The position numbers and the translations under genes were made by a program. A stretch of DNA of 64,000 nt from positions 9,920,001 through 9,984,000 of the forward strand of contig CM082587.2 in assembly GCA_040954595.2 (NCBI GenBank), read 5' to 3'. Position 1 is the first letter of the stretch. Every line of letters begins with the position of its first letter. The DNA comes from Balanoglossus misakiensis (taxonomy: Eukaryota; Hemichordata). Under the pieces are notes generated by a model. That model ran no database searches, had not been told where the DNA came from, and was given only the letters and a program-made list of their open reading frames with translations. Below, one piece after another: positions 46,837 to 60,000 of the stretch.

Positions 46837-48420
46837 TAACTTGACAGGAAAATCGGACTTCATATTGATCCATTTGCAACAAATACCACACTAGCATCCC
46901 TTTCATTGACCCCACAATTACGCATGCTCATAATTGAGTTACGCAGGTGTCACAGGTGACCCCCAAATCGGGCGTATTATTTTGGTCCCATACAGCTGCA
47001 TGAAGCTGCGTGCCATTACGGGCGACCTGATAACCCCCACGGCCACCTGCGGGCCAACCCCCATACTGAATGTCCAGTTGCAACGTCACGACTGAAGTAG
47101 GAACTTTTGAACGGCAACGACGCCTGATCTCTGATTATTGCTGGTTCCATACTCCCTTCGTGCAAGAAAATCATTGGTCTGCTGACGTATTTCGGCCACA
47201 TTAGCGACTGAGGGTCAAAGTCCGCTGCCGCATTACATTGAATGTTAACCAGTGTAGCCGGGTCTAGATAGAAACATTTGAACGGCAACAGCTAACAAAC
47301 TCAGTGTAATTCAATAAAACGCCCTAACACAGCCTGAACTCCAAAATTCATTCCGTGGAAAATAATCACTGGTCTGTTTACGTATTTCAGCCGATTTTCC
47401 AAGGACTACTGCAACCCGCCAGAAGTGAGTAGCGTGCTAATGAGATCTCCACAACATAACGTAATGACGGTCAAAGTCCGATGCCCCAGTGTCCGTCCTC
47501 AAAATGCGAAAAAATATTACAAAAATCTTCTTCTCAAAATCGACGTGGCCTAGGACCTTGAAATTTGGCACAGGGGATTTTGGCCACATGGTCTACAAAA
47601 ATCGCGAAAAGAATGTACATTCCCCCATTAACGTGCAAATTAGGTCAATTTGAAAATTTCGCTCGATTATAGCCACCAAGTCACGTGACTACTTACAAAT
47701 TCAAAGGGCAGGTGCACTAGTACTCATGGGCCCCAATCATCGTGCCAAACTTCATAGGCGCAGGTGCCGGAATTTCAGAGAAAAACGGGAGCAAAAAAAC
47801 GACTCAAGAAGAAAGAAGAAAAACTCCAGCAATAACAGAAGGGGACCAAGCGCCTGAGGGCGCTTGGTCCCCTAATAAACTGGGGATGCAAACTCAGAAG
47901 GAAAAAAATGTTTGTGATGGCCGTGAAAAGGCTACAGGACTATAGCCCTGTAATTGTGTAGTGAGTTCTTACCCTGATGAGGTGGAAATAAGATGTCATT
48001 GTTGTGTGAAGTAGTTCTGTATCCTGCTGGAACACGTACGGTTGAAGCAACTCCAATAAGCCGAGAATGTGCGAGAAGAAGAGAAGATGGTGGCGAGATC
48101 AAAACTCGGGAAACGTCAGATGAACGCGTCCTTTCAAGGCGGCTGAAATCATGGCCATTTATCTGAAATTTGAAAATGAGATAAATAGGACATCCAATCA
48201 GGTCCAATAATCAATATCGTTCAAGCTAAGCTTATTACCAGGTCCAAGACAGAAATAAGAGGAAAATAACAATAATATAAAGTAGTATTACAATATGTTT
48301 GGTATGAATCCAGGTCTCTGATTGGCTGGAGCCAGGGTTTATATTCATAACTGGACGGCCTGAAATATTTTGACAGGTCTAAACCAATATGTGACCGCCT
48401 TGATTTCATAATGAAGACCT

Positions 48421-49412
48421 CAGTCAGGACGTAAGTGGGGTAATTAAGGCGGTGAGATCAAAGAGATCTATTTGAATGTGAACGTTGCTGAGTGGCAGTT
48501 ACGGCCAGTTGGAAAAATTTTCAAACGGAGATTTTCGGTACTACAAGTGATCGTAGTGCATCCATTTTTCTAAGACGTGTATGAAACACCATAGTCAATG
48601 ATAGGATGATTTTTCGTGAAGTTTTAACGACGCGTTCCCGAGATAGACAGTTTCGGTATGTTGGTTTAAATAGTGGTCCTTGACTCTCGGCAAAGATTTC
48701 TTGTCTTGAAAAAAATTGTGTAGGTTAGGAAGATATTGAACTAAGTTACCGTGAAATTATAATAGTGTGAGCCGCTCCGTTGTGGAGTAATGACGGTGTA
48801 AAAATTGCCTTCGCCATCGACGAGTACAGCCGTGTTTGCCATATGTGTATGCATTGAAGTAGGTCAACGCATGTTAACCCATGACGTAATGGCTTCCTTT
48901 TCAACGCGTCGTTATCTCTCATTAGCATATTACATACGGAGTCTATACACTATTCACGCTGACTGACTTCTCAGGACTGACCTATGGCACTGTAAATTGT
49001 GGTCCTTGACTCTCGGCATGGATATATTCATGTCAAAATTATGAATAGAGGAGTTTAATAATGTTTCTAAAACCTGAGGGGGTTAATTTTTGTGTGGGTA
49101 TGGCTGATATTTTTTTTTTGATTTTTTAACTTCAAGGTCACTTTGAATTTCGTGATCACAATTTTGTCAGTGGAAGTAAAGAAATTCTTCTCGATAAAAC
49201 TTCATGAAAAATCACATGTAGTACACTCATAGTACCAGTAATGTGCCTGGGCTGAAATAATTGTCAGAAATGGGTTGCAAGTTGCTTAACTTTCGTTGTG
49301 AAAAAAGTTGAAAAACTGTATGCAAATGAGCAATTCAAACGTTACTGGCCAGTTTCAGTGTTTGCATTGCATGATCCCCTGCGGTTTAATTACCCCACTT
49401 ACGTCCTGACTG
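48421..49412. mobile_element. 1-kb TIR element with CAGTCAGGACG ends
   Basis: Inverted ends CAGTCAGGACGTAAGTGGGG.. and ..CCCCACTTACGTCCTGACTG (27-28 bp), with CCT on both sides as a possible 3-bp duplication. The interior has two GTGGTCCTTGACTCTCGGCA direct repeats about 345 bases apart and short palindromes. No transposase. It lies in an INTS1 intron between the 48-kb exon and the large inverted-repeat element. Confidence 0.7.
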
Positions 49413-50069
49413 CCTCACTGATGTATAAAAAATACAATCTAATCTGTGCAACTATTTTATGCCTACCTGCTCAGTCATTACCCTGTCCTTTTGGATAATT
49501 ATTTCGTTCAAATCACTGATAGTTCTATCCTGAGAAATTTAAGATATAAATAAGAATTACAATATGTTTGATATGAATCCAGCTCTCTGATTGGCTGGAG
49601 CCATAGACCATGAGCCAGTAGGGGTTTACCTCGAACAACAGGGAAGTATTTGGTATCAAAAGAAAGCTTAATAAACAAGCTTTCCATTAATTACAAAATA
49701 AAAGTGATATGACTAATCATGACATCATAGTGACGTCATAAGTCAAAATACCCTTACGAAAATGGTGTTCTGTTCACCTATAAATGTGAGGTTTTGCAAA
49801 ACATGTCTCTGTGCAATTGTACTGATGAAAACTGATGAAAACTGTGATGTGTTTGGTATCAACAGAAAGCTGATTGAGTAAAGTATCTAATTATTGCAAA
49901 AAATTGATATAATAATCAATTACGTCATTATTACGTCATACTTCCAAGTACCCTTACCAATTAGTGACTATGATGACAAGTTATTACCCTAGGAGATAGG
50001 TGCTTTTAAATAAAAAAATTGGTAAGGAAGGTTTGTGAAGTCCATTCTATTTAAAAAATGGTGCTGATT

Positions 50070-50980
50070 CCAAAAAAGTCAGTCTTATTGACCCCACCCA
50101 AGAAAAAATTGCCATTTTGGCACTTTTTAACCCAAAAAAGGTCATTTTTAGAAAACACTAAAAACACACTGTTTTCGTCACATTCGAAGATCTGATGACA
50201 TATGATATGCCTATTCTATGTAAAATTTGGTTGATATTACGAAAAAAGCAGTCTGACTGACCCCACCCAAGAAAAAATTGCCATTTTGGCACTTTTTAAC
50301 CCAAAAAAGGTCATTTTTAGAAAACACTAAAAACACACTGTTTTCGTCACATTGGAAGATCTGATGACATATGATATGCCTATTCTATGTAAAATTTGGT
50401 TGATATTACGAAAAAAAGCAGTCTGACTGACCCCACCCAAGAAAAAATTGCCATTTTGGCACTTTTTAACCCAAAAAAGGTCATTTTTAGAAAACACTAA
50501 AAACACACTGTTTTCGTCACATTCGAAGATCTGATGACATATGATATGCCTGTTCTATGTAAAATTTGGTTGATATTACCAAAAAAGCAGTCTGACTGAC
50601 CCCAAACGAGACAGAATTACCTTTTTGACCATTTTTTGCCCAAAAACGTCATTTTTAGACAAAACTTATAACACACTCTACTCTTCATATTGATTGATTT
50701 GATGATATATGGAAAGTCAATTCTATGTGTAAAGTGGTGACTATAAAACATAAAGCAATCTTTTTGACCCCAATCAATACAAAAATGCCATTTTTGGCCA
50801 CATTTTTGAGGTCAAAAAGGTCATTTTTACAAAAAAAACTAAAAACAAACTGTTTTCTTCATATTCAGAGATCTGATTATGTATGAAAAGTCCATTCTAT
50901 GTAAAAAAAAAAAAAATCTGATTGACCCCATTCTAGTCAAAATTGCGTTTTTGGCAATTTATTGCCTAAAAAGACCTACT
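50070..50980. repeat. ~169-bp tandem array in the left arm
   Basis: Units marked by GACCCCACCCAAGAAAAAAT start near 50,090, 50,259 and 50,429 and are almost identical. Three more, progressively diverged, follow near 50,600, 50,766 and 50,930 (GACCCCAA.., TTTTTGACCCCAAT). The right arm has only one unit (60,572-60,740). The motif TTTTTGGCAC..TTTTAACCCAAAAA recurs in each unit. No coding potential. Confidence 0.8.
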
Positions 50981-51067
50981 TAAGACAAATTTATCATTTT
51001 AAACATTTTTTAGAGAAAAAAATGTTTGCAACTAATTAATTACAGTTTTCAAATCAGGCAGTGTGTG

Positions 51068-54000
51068 TCATGAATGCTTCCCTCTAGTAGTGGTCTGTTT
51101 CTGAATACTAGATAAATACAATTTTGCATAAACATGACAAAGACGCCAACAATAATTTGCACACTCACCTTCTCTGCATCATTATTTTTGATGGTTTCTT
51201 TCAAAACATTGATTTCGTCTTCTTTCTCCTGCACCTGTGCTCTCAGGTTACTGGAAGGTTGAGTCTTGCATGGCAGAAATAATATAGAGAAATATAAGTT
51301 GGATACATGTTCGCCTTTTTCCAGCTTTAAGTTGAGCAAAATGTTCAAATGGTGGTTATGTTTTATGTCATACTGGACTTTCAACATAACTCAGTGAGAT
51401 GTATAAATGGGGATTCACCATCCAACATTTTACTGCATGCACCATTGGTAAACGATTTCAGAGAAGAAGCTTTGTGACAAATTAGGAAAATGACAAGAAA
51501 AATTATAAAAATAAACTACATTAGCCCAAAACAACTGTATGAGGTCCACATAAACATGTATGTGTTGATATGGTACCCCGTTTTCAAAAGAATTGTGAGT
51601 TAGCTGGATTTTCATAATCTAGTGACAAGTACAGTAGAGCACAAGAGAGAAAGTCTCTGGAAGTACGTACATGTAGGATGGTAAGTATGGGAGAAGGATG
51701 TGATGATGTCACATAGGCTTTTTAGAAAGATGCCAATCATAAGGGATATTTCTTGGTCATATCAGTGTTTTCTCAAGAAAACTAGATGGTTGATTAGACT
51801 GTTCATGACACTGGCAGCACTCACTCACATAGTTGGCAACAGTTGCTTCCAATAACCATTACTACATTAGTCATATGGTATTATAGAGAAGATTCTTCAT
51901 GGCCTTTACACATCTATAGATAATTGGCTCCCACAGGACATGATCACCAATAAATAATCTTCTGATGAATATAAGTAAATTTGAAAGAAACTTACCTGAG
52001 TTTTGTTTTCTTTACACAGTTCTTTAAACTGTTGCACAGTTATTTTATGATCTATAAGTTTGTTCAAAAAACCAATGAGGGTGCCTTCAGGGACATACTT
52101 GGCATTTTGAAACATTGTTTGTTTACAAATGTTTGATGCATTTCTGAGTCCCCTCAGTACACCCTCATTGTACAACTTAACCATCCTTTTAGATAAAGAA
52201 AATAACTGGTTGGAAAACAAGGCCACTGCCATATGGGTGTAATAATTTTCATTTGGTATACCACATGCTTTTTCCTGCAAAAGGAACGTGAAAGGGAACT
52301 CTGTTAAAATTTTATCAGATAGCATTTAAAAAGTTGAACAGGCTGTCCATAACATTGAAAATCAGTATACATTGTTGAAGCTCACTTTACAACTTCAACC
52401 ATGCATCAAAGTTAGGGAGTGTACGGTTATTATAACCAGGGGTGGGCCAGCAAAGTTGTCTTACCTTCCCCCAAAATAAAATCTTAGATTCTCTCACAAC
52501 CTCATTGCCTGGCAAGAGTTTGCTACACAAAGCTATGATGGTTCGGTCCTCACTATGGCACAGTGTACTGACACAGAGAACCATACCTACATGTATGTGA
52601 GAGAAGAATGCTTCATGCTTACCTTTTTTGATTTATACAGTTTGTTTTTGTTCTCTGGGAAGTCTTGAATAATTCGTCTGGCATCCTCGGACCATGTCCT
52701 ATCCTTCTTTGGGGGATCGTGGTTGCCATATTTTTCCAGAATCGATTTCCGGAAAATTTGCACAATTTCCCAAAACCTCCCCAAGTCTTCCTCTTCCTCC
52801 CCATCCATGGTGACAGGTGTTGAGCTAAAAAAAGGTGAATCACTTGTTAAAGGTGCAGTATGTGATATCATGACAAATATAATTAAAGCTGCAAGCAGCA
52901 TTGTCGGGCCCAAGCGCTGATCTTGAATTATATATGCACAGTATGAATGAGAAGAAATAGAATTTTCTATCGGGTGTATTATCTCATGACATAACAAGGA
53001 CGTATGTATTTTTGCTGCTGAAATAGGGTGAAGTAGGTCAAAGGTCACCTGAGGTCACCCAACATTTGGGCAATTTTTTTTTTACCCATACTGGTCCATG
53101 TCCAACAAAAACCAAAACTCTAGCTCTATTGGTTCGCCTGTAATTAGGTATGTGCATATTTAATGAGGTCAGCAGGTGTAACAGGTGACCAAAAAATGTG
53201 GCTTTACATTTTGGTCCCATGCTGCCAAATGCCATGGCTGTATCTGCTCTGGATGCTGAGATATGCGAAAGTAGGTCAAAGGTCACCAGAGGTCACCCAA
53301 AATTTGGGCAAAAATTTTGATCCCATACTGGTCCATGTCCAACAAAAACCAAACCTCTAGCTCTATTGGTTCGCCTGTAATTAGCTATGCACATAATTAA
53401 TGAGGTCAGCAGTGGTCAAAGGGGTCATGAAAAGTAGCAAAATATTTTGATCACACACTAATCCACATTCATCAAAAACCAAACGTCTAGCCTTATAGGT
53501 TAGCCTGGAATTAGATATGCAGAAATAATAACGCGTGATAAGTAGGTCAAAGGTCATGTGAAAAATCGCCAATAAATTGTAACATATTTTAGTCACATGA
53601 CGATTGATATCCATAAAAAGAATTTATATGCTATCAATTTTTAGACTAGAAAAAGGAATTTCAATTTGTCACTGCTTTTTACAAAATCCAATATGGCCGC
53701 CATAATCTTCGACCAATCACAATGCTCTTTGCAAACTTGATAGACATCAGTGTAGTGACCATACTCCCCAAATCTTGCGACTCAGTCATCGCCCGTTCTG
53801 GAGAAGAAGATTTTTGGAGTTTAACTATGGTTTTTCGAAAATCCAATATGGCCGCCATAATCTCCGACCAATCACAATGCTTCTTATCAAACTTGATAGA
53901 CATCAGTTAGGTGACCACATACCCCAAACCACATGTCTCGGTTATCACTGGTTCTGGAGAAGAAGATTTTTGAAATTTAAGCCAGATTTGAGAAAAACAA

Positions 54001-57000
54001 CTGTAGCAAAAAAACTGCAACATTGACAGCAAAATTTCCAATTACACAAATGATGGGTAGAAGGTAGTCTACCTGCATGCCAAATTTGAAGTCGATCTGA
54101 CTTGAAGTTTCTGAGATCTGAGATTTGATTTTTTTCAGAAAATCCAATATGGCCGCCAGGTCACGTGACTAATTAAGTATTCACAGGTCACTGCACATCT
54201 ACTCATTGACCTTGACCACTGTAGCAAGTTTGAGAAGTGTACCTGCAGCGGTGTCTGAGATCTCGTTGCCCAAAGAATTGACACAAGAATAAAGAAAGAA
54301 AGAAAGAAAGAAAAATTCCAACGAAACCAATAGGGCCCAAGCGCTTGCGTGCGCTTGGGCCCTAATTATATTCTTACAAGCATAAGCTTTTCATCCGTGG
54401 GCAATTTTGATGATTTTAGTTTGAAATACAAACTGTATTATATGAATGTTATTGTGCTTATTAAATATACATAGTATCCTATTATTGTACTCTTGTAGTC
54501 AGAGAATCAGCACATTAGTTGCTATATGAAACTGTTTTTGACCCTCCTTAAGACTTAATATGTATACTTTGTTGGTATGGTCTTAAGGATAGTCTCAATA
54601 ACAATTTCAGTTGCAACTATGTAATTATTTATAAATGTATCCAACATATACTGATCCATTATCCACACATGAACAATGACAAATACCCATTAAGGTGATA
54701 AGCACAAGTACATGTCTTGTTTCAAATTAAAATAATAATTAAAGCTGCAAGCAGCATTGAAGGGGCCCAAGCATAGAGTTAATAACCATTAGACTCCATT
54801 CAGGGTTGTACCATTCAAATGCGTAGGCTGTATTTGCTCTGGATGTAGAGAAATGGGGAAGTAGGCAACCACCCGAAATGGATGTCTTACAAGTACAAAC
54901 ACAACAATCAAAGGTGAACTTCTACGTTGTAAGTACTTCAGTAAGTATACTTCAAATGTCAGCTGAGGGTATCCAAAAATTGGGCCAAAAATTAGGATTC
55001 TTATTTGGTTCATATTCAAGACAACGGAAAATCCTCGCTGTTTGGGTTTGTCAAATTAGATATGGCCATAATAATGAGTTACGCGAATAAGTTACAGGTG
55101 GCCCCCATGACGCAGAGGGTCCTACCCTACCCCTCCAAACACCTGGCTATATATGATGTGCGTGCTAACATATGGAAAGCAGGTCAATGGAAACCTGAGG
55201 TCACCCAAAAATTTGACAAAAAATTTTCATTCCTGCTTATGTCATGTGCAACAAATCCTACATTTGCAGCCCTTTCACTTTGCCTACCATTAGGTATGCA
55301 CGTAATACATGAATCAAGCAGGTGTCGCAGGTATCCCCCTGTATTTGACATTTCATGATAGTTTCATCCCTCCAAATACCAAAGCTGCACCTGTACAACA
55401 GGCTGAGATATGGCACTGTACGACAAAGGTCATCCAAATCAACTTATACATTTGGGCAAAAACAAACTGACACTTACATTCGTCCCTGTGGAACAAAAAC
55501 CACACCAATTGCCCTGTTGGTTAGTGTCCAATTAAATGTACAAAATCAATGACTTAGGCAGGTGCAACAGGGGACCCCGCCTTTGGTATATCATTATGGT
55601 CCCATCCGTATATGCCCCCCCCCCCCCAACGCCAAAGCTGCATGCATCTGCTGTGGATGCTCACTAAGCAAAAGTAGGTGAAATGTCACATAATGTCGCC
55701 CATAACTTGACAGGAAAATCGGACTTCAAATTGATCCATGTGCAACAAATACCACGCTAGCATCCCTTTCATTGACTCCACAATTACGCATGCACATAAT
55801 TGAGTTACACATGTGTCACAGGTGACCCCCGAATCGGGCGTCTTACTAGTATTTTGGTCCCATACATCTGCATGAAGCTGCGTGCCATTACGGGTGACCT
55901 GATAACCCCAACGGCCACCTGTGGGCCGACCCCCATACTGAACGTCCAGTTGCAACGTCACGACTGAAGTAGGAACTGTTGAACGGCAAAGAAGCCTGAT
56001 CTCTGATTATTGCTGGTTCCATACTCCCTTCGTGCAAGAAAATCACTGGTCTGCTGATGTATTTCGGCCACATTAGCGATTGAGGGTCAAAGTCCGCCGC
56101 CGCATTACATTGAATGTTAACCAGTGTAGCCGGGTCTGGATAGAAAGATTTGAACGGCAACAGCTAACAAACTCAGCATAATTCAATAAAACGCCCTAAC
56201 ACAGCCTGAACTCAGTTAATGTGTTGTCCCAAAATTCATTCCGTGGAAAATAATCACTGGTCAGTTTACGTATTTCAGCCGATTTTCCAAGGACTACTGC
56301 AACCCGCCAGAAGTGAGTAGCCTACTAATGGGATCTCCACAACATTACGTAATGATGGTCAAAGTCCGATGCCCCAGTGTCCGTCCTCAGCCCACCAAAA
56401 AATGCGAAAAATACTACAAAAATCTTCTTCTCAAAATCGACGTGGCCTAGGACCTTGAAATTTGGCACAGGGGATTTTGGCCACATGGTCTACAAAAATC
56501 GCGAAAAGAATGTACATGCCCCCATTAACGTGCAAATAAGGTCAATTTGAAAATTTCGCTCGATTATAGCCACCAAGTCACGTGACTAATTACAAATTCA
56601 AAGGGCAGGTGCACCAGTACTCATGGGCCCCAATCACCGTGCCAAATTTCAAGGTCTTAGGCCACGTCGATTTTGAGAAAAACGGGAGCAAAAAAAACGA
56701 CTCAAGAAGAAAGAAGAAGAACTCCAGCAATAACAGAAGGGGACCAAGCGCCCTCAGGCGCTTGGTCCCCTAAAAAGGAAATGCAAAATGATGCACAGCT
56801 CTAATTGAACCAGAAATTGAATTTGTCTAGTGGAACTGATTTGTGCAACAGGAATAACATTATGCTGCAACTGACCATTACGTAATTCATTTGTTTCACA
56901 TTAGTTTTCACATTGTCTTCCACCACAATTAAACTTCTCTGCAGAGTACACTCTTTGTTGTAAATTTGACATCAAGAAACACTGTCTTCAGAAAATATTT

Positions 57001-60000
57001 ACCTTCCACATGGCACAGGAGCAATCTCATCAACCTCCATGGAATCCTCGCTGTCGGAAAACAAGTCTACAGACTTATCCATGGAGGTTACTATGGCATT
57101 GTATCTGTCCACAAACAAAGTGGCATTATCGATAAATGCCAATTCATTGAAAGGGTTCTCCCCATCCCCTTCATGGTACTCCATGATGTTATATTCAAGC
57201 ACTTTGGATGAGGAGAATGTTATCTGTGAATAGTAGACAAATATAGCATTATATTAATTGTCAAGAATATGTGCATTTCATCCAGGCCAGGTAAGTGCTC
57301 TTCTATCAGATGTCTTTTTATTACACCTCACGTATTATACCATATTCGTGATTGGCTGAGACGCGCTCACGTGATATAGAAAAAAAAGTGATATAACATG
57401 GCTAGAGTTGATAAAGCCCTGTCGCGTGCGCTGATATTGCCCGCTGGGTTGTTTTGGTGTTCTGCGCGCGACTTCTGCGCGTTCCAAACTGTCGTTCGAT
57501 GGCTTCCTCCACGATCAGTCAACTCCCGCATCTATGGCTTCAAAGCGACACATAGGCTTAACACCTGTTCAACTGGACGATATTTTACCGCAAACGGACA
57601 GTAAATACAACAAAATCGCAACCAACAGTGCAGTATTTTCAAAATAATCTAAGTTCGAAGTAGGTATCGTATAATTCTTGGGAGATCGAGACATTTTACA
57701 TTCTCAGCAACATACGACATATGGACGCGCGTCTACGTTCTTCTATGCCTGCCTTGTATGTACGTTCAAATGTTCGGCGTAATAAAATTAATAACACGTG
57801 ATGCTCGGGCAACATCACGATTTGAAGCCTGCCCTCGGGCTGGTGATCTCTGACCACAATATTGATGATACCCTCGCCTGCGGCTCGGGCATCATCAATA
57901 TTATAGTCAGAGATCACCATCCCACGTGCAGGCTTCAAATCGTGATATTGCCCTCGCTATCATGTGTTATTATTTAAATATAATATAGTTAAGAAAAACA
58001 AAAACTAGTGACATCAAAACATTTGCTAAGGATAATTTGTAAAATCAATAAAAGTGCAACATTTAGTTGATTTTGTTCGACAGACACATTGAAGGACCAG
58101 ACAATGCAGGTTTTTCGTACACAGACATTTTCAAAATTGCTTAGTTGATTAGTTTATCTGTCCAGGTAGAAACAGTTTTTGATATGACATATATGCACTT
58201 CGTCATTTTGTGAAATTTTGTAGGGATTCATGGCGATATCTAATACATGAAGTTAGAAAAGCATGCATATCTATATTCTTGTCAATGACTTGTATAAATT
58301 ATAATCTACCAAAACCGTCCAAATCGATTGAAAATTGAGAGATCAGAGAGGTTTTACAATTTTCAAAATAGGCCGGGAGGTTTGGTTCCACGTAATACAG
58401 AAGTTTAGTTACACATAATTACGTGTACGTCTGGTCAGCAAGTGGCGTACGCGTACGCGTAGTGATGCGTGAATTTTGCAATTAAATGTGTTAATGTTTG
58501 GAAAACAGCAAATACTGCCAGTTTGGAACATACGGCTGAAATTATTCAGATAACACAGGGCTTGGCCCTTGCGTTTGATATTTTATTTTTTACGTGCAGT
58601 GCAACACAAAAAAAATCATTTACAACGTAGCGAATAAAGTACATAAACATCATGAAAGAGATCGTGTTGCAAGTGGTCCCCCCCCCCAATACACATTAGT
58701 ACAGACAAGGTAGCGAATTCGTGTGTTATATCATCAAGGAAAATGACCCGGAAGCCCTACTAATGGCTTCTGCGTGCATAAATTATAGGGCCGACACGTG
58801 CCAAGTTTGTGGCCTAGGTTACCGCACGTACATCACTGTGCGTCCTGCTACAGCATACAAGCGTGCGTACGCGTACATGTGTACAGGGCGCCCGACCGAC
58901 CAACCTTGACAAGGCGCCCCAGATACTACATGTATGCTGGCTACGGCACAATTGCACTTTCAGAGATCGATCGCCCAAATTAAAGAAAATATAGAGAAAA
59001 GCCGAAAAATACACAATAATCATGGTTACGCGTAGAAGTGTCGCTTGCCGTTCCAAACGTCTGCTCTCGATCTCACGTACGCGAAGTTATCACGTGACAA
59101 AGACACTGCGCGTACTGATCGAACGTCATAGAAGAGATACGTACGCATGAATTTCGCGGTTTAGTTGTGCGTTTTGAATAAAAATGTTTAAAAACAACGA
59201 GCAATTAAAATAATTTTCACTTAAATTAATTTCTTTGTGTGTCTGTGATGAACATTCTCTAAGATTACCATCAGTGTCATAAGTTGCTCGACTACCGTGA
59301 ATACTGCTAGTTCTGGCACATACGGCAGATATTATTCAATTAACATGGAGCCTGACTATGTCACAATGGCCATTTCATAGATCGATCGCCAAAAGTACGA
59401 GAAAATATCGTGAAAATCTGAACAAAATGTTATACGTAATCATGAACGTTTTAACGTGTAACTAAACCTCAATACTTATAAGTAACCACAAGACCAGTGA
59501 TTTCTTTGACTGATAGTTTAATGGCGACGCGCAAATCTATTTAACGGGTCAGTGCTAAGTCCATGCGATGGACGTTTAATTTTGGGTGCGACGCGTGCAT
59601 GTGCATTCTGTCATACATGTATGCCGATTGCTAACTTTCTATATATATTCTTTGTTCCAATCCTCTCAGAATTCTCAATTTTAAATTGATGTAGCTGATT
59701 TTCGTTACTTGAAATTTTTAAAGCTGTGAAAATAATTTTCTATCGAACCTCGCATTTTTTTGATAAAAATAAACACTAAAAATGAAAACCTGTGAGTGAA
59801 ATAAAATCAACCATAAACTCACACTTGATTTCACAACTTGATTGCACCAGGCCTTATTACACAAGTTACAGTATGGATGCCAACACCTTTGATTTTTTGG
59901 CGCCATAATCCCATTTTATGACATTGAATTATTTTTTAGATTTCTTGACAGGAAATTTCAAAATTTGAGAAATACTGCTGTACTAACGTTTGCAAAATAT

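Larger units (their letters stand above)
44040..47874. mobile_element. Helentron-like non-autonomous repeat, copy A (interrupted twice)
   Basis: Begins TTAAAGCTGCAAGCAGC then GGGGCCCAAGC. Ends in a hairpin GGGGACCAAGCGCC / GGCGCTTGGTCCCC followed by TA. The subterminal GGGCCCAAGC motif at the 5' side is inverted in the 3' hairpin, an asymmetric arrangement known for Helentron/Helitron2-derived elements (HINEs). It is nearly identical to copy C (54,739-56,772) except for two precise insertions, a hAT (44,431-45,520) and a Harbinger MITE (46,109-46,836). It lies in an INTS1 intron. Class assignment is inference from the ends only. Confidence 0.65.

Noticed and set aside
47973-48162. Selenocysteine or programmed readthrough at the INTS1 TGA
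   Set aside because: INTS1 is not a selenoprotein, the homologous residue is Arg, and there are other lesions in the same locus.
59835-59906. Cysteine-rich mini-exon in intron 1 of the unknown gene
   Set aside because: Exons on either side already join in phase 0 without it and its acceptor is weak.
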